From the NCBI GenBank assembly GCA_036008545.1, contig DASYNM010000326.1:1-11212 (forward strand): a stretch of 11,212 bases of DNA. The letters are read 5' to 3'. A model generated the notes under the pieces. That model was not told where the DNA came from. It saw only the letters and a list, made by a program, of their open reading frames with translations, and did not search any database. This document shows positions 5,592 through 11,212 of this stretch, one piece after another. Both the position numbers and the translations under genes were made by a program. Source of the DNA: Palsa-1400 sp036008545 (GTDB taxonomy: Bacteria > Verrucomicrobiota > Verrucomicrobiia > Limisphaerales > Palsa-1400). Numbering within the stretch: the first letter of the stretch is position 1; each line of letters opens with the position of its first letter.

Positions 5592-7331
5592 ATGGCCACC
5601 GTGCTCCACAAGATCCTTGAGCAAAAGCTGCGAGAGGCCGTCTCGACTGTGTTGGATGATGCCGGCACCGCCGCCCTCTTGGTACGTCCCTGCCCTGATC
5701 CAAGATTTGGAGATTATCAAACCAACGCATTGATGGCCCTGGCCAAGGCCCGGAAAATGAACCCGCGCCAGTTGGCCACTCAGGTGGCGGCCAAGTTAGA
5801 CCTTGCGCAGTGGTGCGAGCCGGTGGAAGTAGCCGGGGCTGGATTTCTGAACTTTCGCCTAAAGCCTTCTGCGTTCGCTCAGGCCTTGCGCGAAGCAGTC
5901 GATGGAGGGCCGTTGTTCTTCCAGAAAACGTCCGAGCCGCGCAGCATCATTATTGATTTCAGTTCGCCCAACGCCGCCAAGCCGATGCACGTGGGCCACA
6001 TTCGTTCGACCATCCTGGGTGATGCCCTGGCGCGCATTCTCCGACTGCTCGGCCACCATGTCATTACAGACAACCACATCGGCGATTGGGGGACGCAGTT
6101 CGGCAAATTGCTGGTAGGTTGGAAGCTGCATCTGGACCCAGAAGGGTTGCGAATAGACCCCATAGCCGAAATGGAGCGCCTCTACAAACTGGTCAACGCA
6201 CAGTGCGAAAGCGATCCCTCGGTTTTGGAAAGCGCTCGCCAGGAACTGGTCAAATTACAAGCAGGCGACGAGGAAAACCTGCGCTTGTGGCGGGAGATGA
6301 TCACGCTGTCTCAGACGCAATTTGACAGGGTTTACGCGCGCTTGGGGGTGAAATTCGATCACTCTTACGGGGAGAGTTATTACAATCCCATGCTCAAGAG
6401 AGTGGTTGATGAATTAACCGAACGCGGTCTGGCCCAGCCCAGCAAGGGCGCGATGATGGTGACTTTTGAGGACCTTCCCGAGTTGAAGGATCATCCGGCG
6501 ATGGTGCGCAAAAGCGACGGCGGCTTCAATTACACGACGACCGACTTGGCCACGCTGCTGTTCCGATGGCAAGGTGGCACCTGGAGTGTGCGTCCAAACG
6601 AAATCATTTACGTCACCGGCGCGCCGCAGCAATTGCATTTCAAGCAGATCTTCGCCGTGTTCCAGCGCTGGCATCCTGAAGCCAATGTCAAACTAGCCCA
6701 TGTCTGGTTCGGTTCCGTTTTGGGCGAAGACGGCAAGCCATTCAAAACTCGTTCCGGCGAAACCGTGCGTCTTGAGGATTTGCTGGATGAGGCGCAAGAA
6801 CGGGCGTTGAAGGTTGTTGCGGAGAAGAACCGCGATCTGGACGAGGCGCAAAAGCGCGAAATCGCCCGCGTCGTGGGCCTCGGCGCGATCAAATACGCGG
6901 ACCTGGCGCAGAACCGCCAGAGCGATTACATTTTCAGTTGGGATAAAATGCTCTCGCTGCAAGGCAACACCGTTCCCTACATTCTCTACGCCTACACGCG
7001 ACTCCGCAGCATTTTTCGCAAGGGCGGTGCGAGCGCCAAGCGCAGTGCGGGTGAGTTCGTTCTGACCGGGCCCGAGGAATTGGCCATGGCCCGGCATCTG
7101 CTCAACTTTGGATTGGCGCTCGAGGCAGCGGCGGAGGACTACCGTCCGAATTTCTTGTGCGAATACCTTTACGAGTTGTCCGGACATTTCGCCCGGTTCT
7201 ACGAAAATTGCCCCGTGCTCGAAGCCGAGGAACCCACGCGCACAACGCGCCTGGGTTTATGCGATGTGACCGCCCGTGTTCTCAAGCAAGGACTCGACGT
7301 CCTTGGCATCGAAACCACCGAGCAAATGTAG
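5592..7331 (+). CDS. argS: Arginyl-tRNA synthetase (class I)
   Basis: A 579-residue cytoplasmic enzyme that charges tRNA-Arg with arginine using ATP; length is normal for bacterial ArgRS. The N-terminal additional domain (about 1-110) contains DPRFGDYQTNALMALAK. The Rossmann catalytic domain follows with SSPNAAKPMHVGH (HIGH signature as HVGH, 133-136) and DNHIGDWGTQFGKLL. The KMSK region is the degenerate GEDGKPFKTRSGETV (378-392), as usual in ArgRS. The C-terminal helical anticodon-binding (DALR) domain includes NTVPYILYAYTRLRSI and ends in RLGLCDVTARVLKQGLDVLGIETTEQM. All expected blocks are present without a frameshift. The start ATG at 5592 has no strong Shine-Dalgarno, and the 15-nt gap after ptsN suggests translation within one message. 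The essential housekeeping function is secure. Confidence 0.98.
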   Translation: MATVLHKILEQKLREAVSTVLDDAGTAALLVRPCPDPRFGDYQTNALMALAKARKMNPRQLATQVAAKLDLAQWCEPVEVAGAGFLNFRLKPSAFAQALREAVDGGPLFFQKTSEPRSIIIDFSSPNAAKPMHVGHIRSTILGDALARILRLLGHHVITDNHIGDWGTQFGKLLVGWKLHLDPEGLRIDPIAEMERLYKLVNAQCESDPSVLESARQELVKLQAGDEENLRLWREMITLSQTQFDRVYARLGVKFDHSYGESYYNPMLKRVVDELTERGLAQPSKGAMMVTFEDLPELKDHPAMVRKSDGGFNYTTTDLATLLFRWQGGTWSVRPNEIIYVTGAPQQLHFKQIFAVFQRWHPEANVKLAHVWFGSVLGEDGKPFKTRSGETVRLEDLLDEAQERALKVVAEKNRDLDEAQKREIARVVGLGAIKYADLAQNRQSDYIFSWDKMLSLQGNTVPYILYAYTRLRSIFRKGGASAKRSAGEFVLTGPEELAMARHLLNFGLALEAAAEDYRPNFLCEYLYELSGHFARFYENCPVLEAEEPTRTTRLGLCDVTARVLKQGLDVLGIETTEQM

Positions 7332-7352
7332 CGCGCTCGCCGGCGCCAATCC

Positions 7353-7883
7353 TTATTGCCCGACTTTGCCCGTGAGGCCGGCTTTTTGCAGGGCGTCAAA
7401 GACATCGGAATCCTTGAAATCGCCAGTCACAGTGAAGCTCTCGGCGCCTTTGGCAGCGTCAGTTGGGACGGTCACGCCGGGGACATCCGCCAGCGCCTTA
7501 TTCACGGCCTTCACGCAGCTCGGGCAGCAGAGGTGAACGCCCGTAACTTTGAGCGTCTGCACTTTTTCGCCTTTTGCGCCCGTTGACTTATCAACCTTAA
7601 TGCTGTCGTCGCTGGATTCGCCGTAAAAGCCGGCCTTGACCAAGGCATCCACGGCCTTCTGGGCCGTGGCGCTATCAGGGGCGGTGACGACAATGGTGCG
7701 GGCCGTTTTGTCGGCGACACCAGTCGCGCCGTCAACCTTGGCAACGACCTTGTTCGCAATATTGACGCATTTGTCGCAGCACATGTGGACTTTGGAGAGT
7801 GTGACCGTGACATCGGCGGCCCGAGTCAGAGGAGTCAAAGCCAGAACGGCAACTACGGAAAACAACAAAGATTTCATACGCAT
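7353..7883 (-). CDS. Secreted protein with two heavy-metal-associated-like domains (CCxxC)
   Basis: A 176-residue protein with a clear signal peptide (MRMKSLLFSVVAVLALTPLTRA, cleavage near 22-23) and two tandem repeats of a heavy-metal-associated (HMA) type. Repeat 1 (about 24-90) carries VHMCCDKC with Cys35, Cys36 and Cys39; repeat 2 (about 108-172) carries VHLCCPSC with Cys119, Cys120 and Cys123. Each ends in DALxKAGxxG, which points to an internal duplication. Ordinary HMA domains, as in CopZ or P-type ATPases, have CxxC preceded by Met or Thr; here a second Cys precedes it, and a His lies two residues before the pair. There is no membrane segment after the signal, so it is probably a free periplasmic protein that binds soft metals such as copper, zinc or mercury. 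ATG 7883 and ATG 7877 are both possible starts. Convergent with argS (21-nt gap). Metal identity is inference. Confidence 0.85.
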   Translation of the reverse strand: MRMKSLLFSVVAVLALTPLTRAADVTVTLSKVHMCCDKCVNIANKVVAKVDGATGVADKTARTIVVTAPDSATAQKAVDALVKAGFYGESSDDSIKVDKSTGAKGEKVQTLKVTGVHLCCPSCVKAVNKALADVPGVTVPTDAAKGAESFTVTGDFKDSDVFDALQKAGLTGKVGQ

Positions 7884-8059
7884 AGATAGACTTTAGATGG
7901 TGGCGATGGCCATGTGTTCAAACAATTCAACGATACAGATCCCATCATATCTGCTTAAGCCGTTGGCGTCAAGTGCAATCGCCAGGCCGGAAAAGGCCAA
8001 ACCGCTATTGGAGGCCCCCAGAAAGGACGGCGCTTGCATGGAGGCGGAAGTTGGTATAA
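7884..8059. promoter_or_regulatory. Divergent intergenic region, HMA-like gene and beta-barrel gene
   Basis: These 176 nt separate the divergent starts and should hold both promoters. An inverted repeat CAGAT-N8-ATCTG lies at 7936-7953, near the centre, and could be an operator shared by the two genes; its arms are only 5 bp. No convincing -35/-10 pair was found. GGAAG at 8046-8050 lies 9 nt before the ATG at 8060 and is a reasonable ribosome-binding site. Confidence 0.35.
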
Positions 8060-9271
8060 ATGAGGGACATGGAGAAGCAACGCGGGCTGCTGCTCGCTAC
8101 GGCGGTTTTATGTTTGGCCAATTCTGCGCTGGGACAAGTCGATCCCGCGTTGAGAGAATTGGTTCAATTCGGCTTCACACAATCGGTGCAGGGAGCTTCG
8201 CCCGTGGCCGCCTACGGTTACTACTACCTAAACGAACCCAACTTTTTTCACACCAACATCACATTGCGCCTGGCCCTGGCGCCGGTTTACCTGGATTCTG
8301 AAGTAGGTTTTGTCGGATTGCTTGGACCGAACACAGACCTGGGTCTCGGCCTGGCCGGCGGTGGGTACGCCGACAATTACTACGAGTATGAAGCCGGTAA
8401 GTATCTGCCCGAACAATCCTTCTCAGGTGACAGCGCAGAAGGGTCGGCTTCAATTTATCATCTCTTTGATCCCGGAAGACTTATTCCTTTGTTTGGAGTG
8501 CTGCGTGTCAGGGAGCATTACTCCATCTATCAAGGCAACGATGAACTCTCGCAAGGATTCGTTCTGCCACACGACCATTCCTCGCTGGATTGGCGCGTAG
8601 GTCTCCGCCTGGGCGGACGCGAGCCGCTGCTCAAGCCGGATTTGGCCATGGAACTCTCTGCCTGGTACGAGGGACAGTTTCGCTCCGCCTCCGGCCCTTA
8701 CGGCTTCGATGGCGACCGGATGCTGCAACCGAATTCGGAGCTATTTTGGATGCGCGGATTGCTGATCTATACCTTGCCTGATTCAAAACAAAGTTTTGAC
8801 GTCAACTTCACGGCGGGAACCACCGGGCATGCTGATCGCTTCAGCGCCTACCGATTGGGTGGAGATTTGCCGTTGGCGTCGGAGTTTCCTCTTTCGATTC
8901 CGGGTTATTTCTACCAGGAACTGAGCGCGCGCAATTTCGTCTGTTTCAACGCTCAGTATTCCATACCGCTGGACGCGGACAAAACGTGGCGCATCAGCCC
9001 CAAAGGTGCGGTCGCTGTGGTGGATTATTTGCCGGGCACTGGGCAGCCTGGCGCTTTTAATTCCGGGGCCGGACTGGGATTCGGTTACCGCGCGCGCTCG
9101 GGCGCATGGCAGGTCATCGCCAGTTACGGATACGGATTCGAGGCCATCCGCTCCAATGGGCGCGGCGCGCAATCGATTGGGATCTTCTGCGAAATCAATC
9201 TCCATGCCACGCGGCCCGGCGGCCCGACCCAACTCGACCGGGCGATTGGATTCTTCCCCAGCCACTTCTAA
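8060..9271 (+). CDS. Predicted outer-membrane beta-barrel protein
   Basis: A 403-residue exported protein of no family I can name. The N-terminus (MRDMEKQRGLLLATAVLCLANSALG, then QVDP) is a signal peptide with likely cleavage near residue 25; there is no lipobox. The mature chain is rich in alternating hydrophobic/polar strands ending in aromatics (AAYGYYYL, WRVGLRLGG, MELSAWYEGQF, GLGFGYRARSG, WQVIASYGYGFEAI, SIGIFCEINLHA), with Gly/Asp/Asn-rich turns and a final Phe, as in outer-membrane barrels. Strand count cannot be fixed by eye, but 12-16 would suit the length. The start at 8060 fits the GGAAG site 9 nt upstream; Met4 is an alternative. It diverges from the HMA-like gene and ends 5 nt from the convergent ZIP transporter gene, so a link to metal handling is possible but unproven. 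Confidence 0.75.
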   Translation: MRDMEKQRGLLLATAVLCLANSALGQVDPALRELVQFGFTQSVQGASPVAAYGYYYLNEPNFFHTNITLRLALAPVYLDSEVGFVGLLGPNTDLGLGLAGGGYADNYYEYEAGKYLPEQSFSGDSAEGSASIYHLFDPGRLIPLFGVLRVREHYSIYQGNDELSQGFVLPHDHSSLDWRVGLRLGGREPLLKPDLAMELSAWYEGQFRSASGPYGFDGDRMLQPNSELFWMRGLLIYTLPDSKQSFDVNFTAGTTGHADRFSAYRLGGDLPLASEFPLSIPGYFYQELSARNFVCFNAQYSIPLDADKTWRISPKGAVAVVDYLPGTGQPGAFNSGAGLGFGYRARSGAWQVIASYGYGFEAIRSNGRGAQSIGIFCEINLHATRPGGPTQLDRAIGFFPSHF

Positions 9272-9276
9272 GCGCA

Positions 9277-10038
9277 TTAATCTGCTCGGAGACGGAAAAT
9301 CAGAATCAGGGCGGCAATCGCGAAAAAGCCCGTTGTAAAACTAAGGACGACGATCTTTTTTTCATGTTTCATGATCTCGCCCAGCACAGCATGTGCGGCC
9401 AGGAAGATAAAGCCCCCGCCCGCGTGCGCCAACGCCAGGTCCAGCCAGAGATTGGAGACATTTTGGAACACGAACCATCCCAGCACGCCGCCTAAAATCG
9501 TGGTAGATTCCACCGCCGCGACCAGCCAGAGCATGCGTGCCCGATGGTAACCCGCCCCCAGCAGCAGCGCTCCCAGCGCCAATCCCTCCGGAGCCTTATG
9601 CACACAGATAGCCATCGTCACCGACATATCGAGCCAGTGGCTTGGTGCTGCTCCGGCGCTTTCCTGGCGCCCCGCGGCCAGGGCCAGTCCATCCACTGTG
9701 CAGTGAATGGCCAGCGCGATCATCATGGCCGCGGCGATCTCGCCGAACCGGTGCGTGGCCGCCTCATCGAAGTGGCTGGCCGCGCAAGCCGGGCAAACGT
9801 GGAAGATGTACTTGCTGATTATGGCAAAAAGCGCGTAGCCCGAGGCGGCCGCGAGTAGAAATTGCCAGACAGCCAATTCCTTCCAACAGAGCGGAGCGAT
9901 GGCAAAGACCGTCACGCCCAGAAGCGTTCCCGCACCCAGACTGATAAGCGCGCATAATTGCTTATGCGTCCGCGCCAGCAGAGCGCTCAACAATCCTCCG
10001 CCCACCGCGACGCCGAAGGCCACGAGTGTGCGCACCAT
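9277..10038 (-). CDS. ZIP-family metal transporter
   Basis: A 253-residue polytopic inner-membrane protein of the ZIP (zinc/iron-regulated transporter-like) family, which moves Zn2+, Fe2+ or other divalent metals into the cytoplasm. Hydrophobic segments occur throughout. The two signature helices are present: HCTVDGLALAAG (His112, Asp116) and HKAPEGLALG (His147, Glu151), which form the binuclear metal site. The loop between the third and fourth helices contains FHVCPACAASHFDEAATH, a C-x2-C plus histidines that could be an extra metal-binding or sensing site. The ATG at 10038 (MVRTLVAFGVAVGG) is chosen; the frame extends to a TTG at 10080, adding 14 residues with no clear Shine-Dalgarno at either start. 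The stop lies 5 nt from that of the convergent beta-barrel gene. The metal transported cannot be decided from sequence. Confidence 0.88.
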   Translation of the reverse strand: MVRTLVAFGVAVGGGLLSALLARTHKQLCALISLGAGTLLGVTVFAIAPLCWKELAVWQFLLAAASGYALFAIISKYIFHVCPACAASHFDEAATHRFGEIAAAMMIALAIHCTVDGLALAAGRQESAGAAPSHWLDMSVTMAICVHKAPEGLALGALLLGAGYHRARMLWLVAAVESTTILGGVLGWFVFQNVSNLWLDLALAHAGGGFIFLAAHAVLGEIMKHEKKIVVLSFTTGFFAIAALILIFRLRAD

Positions 10039-10226
10039 TATGGGTAATGCCAAGTTCAAATTAAAACTTCTTCCATCCAATCATGCTCAATCCCCGCCGC
10101 GCATCAAGTAGAATTGCCGGACGCATTTGACTTTTGTCCCTGATTCCTGCGTCCCTTTCCTTCCCTTTTCTCTTGCCAGCCGCAGGAGCGCGGCGTTTGC
10201 TTCCTTAAACTATCAGCACGATTAAA

Positions 10227-11102
10227 GTGCAGGACCTGATTTCCAAAGCCGATGTGTTGCTGGAAGCGTTGCCGTATTTGCTGCGCTTCCGCGGCAAAAT
10301 CTTTGTCGTCAAATACGGCGGCAGCTTCATGGATTCGCCGGATTCCTCCGTGCGCGAGGGGGTCGCGCGCGACCTCGTTTTTCTGGCCGCCGCCGGAATT
10401 CTGCCGGTCGTGGTGCATGGCGGCGGCAAGGCCATCACCCGCGCCATGGAACAAGCGGGCCTCAAGGCCAGCTTCATTCAGGGCCTGCGCGTCACCGATG
10501 AGGCCACGATGGAGGTGGTCGAACGCGTTCTCTCGCGGGAGATTAATCCAGAGATCGTCGCTGCCATCGATCGATTCGGCGGCAAGGCCAAAGGTTTCTC
10601 CGGTGCGGACATTTTCACGGCCCGCAAACTCTGGCTGCACGATGCCGCCGGTGCGAACGTAGACGCCGGGTTCCTGGGCGAGGTCGCTGCGCTCAAGACG
10701 GATGCGGTTCTCGCCTGCCTCAGCGAGGGCGTGACGCCAGTCAGCAGCCCGACCGCTCGGGGCGAGGATGGCCGCCTTTACAACTGCAACGCGGACACTG
10801 CCGCCGCCCATCTGGCCATTGCGCTGAAGGCGTGCCGGTTGATTTTTATGAGTGACGTTCCCGGCGTCCTGCGCGACCCCAAGGACCCGTCCACCGTGAT
10901 TTCGCATTTGCGCGCGGACGAGGCGCGCGAGTTGAAGAAGTCCGGCATTATTGACAAAGGCATGATTCCCAAAATCGATGCCGCGCTGGCCGCGCTGCAG
11001 TCTGGCGTGGAAAAGGTTTCCCTTGTCGATGGCCGCCTGCCGCACGCCATCCTGCTGGAAATTTTCACCCGCGAAGGGACCGGCACGGAATTGATTGCAT
11101 GA
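10227..11102 (+). CDS. argB: Acetylglutamate kinase
   Basis: A 291-residue cytoplasmic kinase of the amino acid kinase family. It phosphorylates N-acetylglutamate with ATP, the second step of arginine synthesis by the acetylated pathway. Motifs in order: KYGGSFMD with Lys29 and GG31-32 for ATP phosphates, VVHGGGK (62-68) for substrate carboxylate, GLRVTDEATMEVVE with Arg88, then YNCNADTAAAHLA (185-197), MSDVPGVL (208-215) and GIIDKGMIPKI (240-250). Length and motif order match ArgB. The start is GTG at 10227 with no Shine-Dalgarno; the nearest upstream in-frame stop is TAA at 10206-10208, and no ATG lies between. The gene has its own leader of about 146-188 nt after the divergent ZIP gene. 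No other arg biosynthetic gene is in the window. Confidence 0.97.
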   Translation: MQDLISKADVLLEALPYLLRFRGKIFVVKYGGSFMDSPDSSVREGVARDLVFLAAAGILPVVVHGGGKAITRAMEQAGLKASFIQGLRVTDEATMEVVERVLSREINPEIVAAIDRFGGKAKGFSGADIFTARKLWLHDAAGANVDAGFLGEVAALKTDAVLACLSEGVTPVSSPTARGEDGRLYNCNADTAAAHLAIALKACRLIFMSDVPGVLRDPKDPSTVISHLRADEARELKKSGIIDKGMIPKIDAALAALQSGVEKVSLVDGRLPHAILLEIFTREGTGTELIA

Positions 11103-11160
11103 TTTTTTCCAGCAAGGATTGAACCTGTCAGATGTACGTGGCAAATTGGCTTCCAATGAA

Positions 11161-11212
11161 ATGAGAGACATTCTTTCACCACCGCCCGCGGTCGTCCGGA
11201 ACGAAATGCAAT
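11161..11212 (+). CDS. Possible start of another gene, cut by the window edge
   Basis: From ATG at 11161 a frame reads MRDILSPPPAVVRNEMQ and is open to the end. The same frame is open further back and could start at TTG 11119, just after AAGGA. Only 17 residues are visible from the ATG, no domain is recognisable, and it may be nothing. Position and direction would place it directly downstream of argB. Confidence 0.2.
   Translation, partial: MRDILSPPPAVVRNEMQ

Noticed and set aside
4667..5620. 317-residue plus-strand frame over the aminotransferase and ptsN
   Set aside because: It overlaps two well-supported genes in another frame and its Arg/Gly-rich translation has no recognisable motif.
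6720..6770. Defective KMSK motif in ArgRS
   Set aside because: KPFKTRSG is the ordinary degenerate form seen in many bacterial ArgRS enzymes, so it is not evidence of inactivity.
7332..7352. Terminator between argS and the HMA-like gene
   Set aside because: The 21-nt gap is GC-rich, but the best pairing is 4 bp and there is no T-run.
7897..8301. 134-residue plus-strand frame before and into the beta-barrel gene
   Set aside because: It overlaps the barrel coding sequence out of frame; the barrel frame has the signal peptide and strand pattern.
10104..11171. 355-residue minus-strand frame opposite argB
   Set aside because: It is the antisense shadow of a certain gene in GC-rich DNA and shows no domain of its own.

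Overview
The window looks like chromosome from a member of the Verrucomicrobia, probably near the Pedosphaera/Limisphaera group. The best evidence is the prepilin-like protein at 347-1126. It has the A/FTLVELLVVIAIIAILAA leader and a C-terminal W...WPxWM tail, which recur in that phylum. The short DGMHR ParB-fold protein, the LysR subtype with a PYGIQQPA recognition helix and the long ArgB fit the same picture. The DNA is GC-rich, and many genes have weak or no Shine-Dalgarno sequence. The assignment is inferred from protein style; no rRNA gene is present.

Left region (1-1126, minus strand): a prepilin-type protein gene is followed 51 nt downstream by a secreted protein gene that runs off the window edge. 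From 1127 to 2087 there is a 961-nt stretch with no convincing gene. It holds a 30-nt imperfect inverted repeat, a 24-nt direct repeat inside a roughly 10-nt periodic tract, and several small stem-loops. It looks like intergenic repeat debris plus the promoters of the flanking divergent genes. Next on the plus strand are a small ParB/sulfiredoxin-fold protein (2088-2456) and an orphan single-pass membrane protein (2585-2965). The stop codon of the latter overlaps that of a convergent LysR-type regulator gene (2962-3840, minus).

Centre (3918-7331, plus strand): a HisC-like PLP aminotransferase, a PtsN-type EIIA domain protein and arginyl-tRNA synthetase lie close together and probably form a transcription unit. 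The LysR gene diverges from it across a 77-nt control region.

Right region (7353-10038): three envelope genes meet here. They encode a secreted protein with two heavy-metal-associated-like repeats carrying CCxxC (minus), a predicted outer-membrane beta-barrel (plus, divergent from the first) and a ZIP-family metal transporter (minus, 5 nt from the barrel gene end to end). They suggest a metal-handling locus covering outer membrane, periplasm and inner membrane. That grouping is inferred from position and family only and is the most interesting hypothesis here. The window closes with argB (10227-11102, plus, arginine biosynthesis) and a short open frame that may begin another gene.
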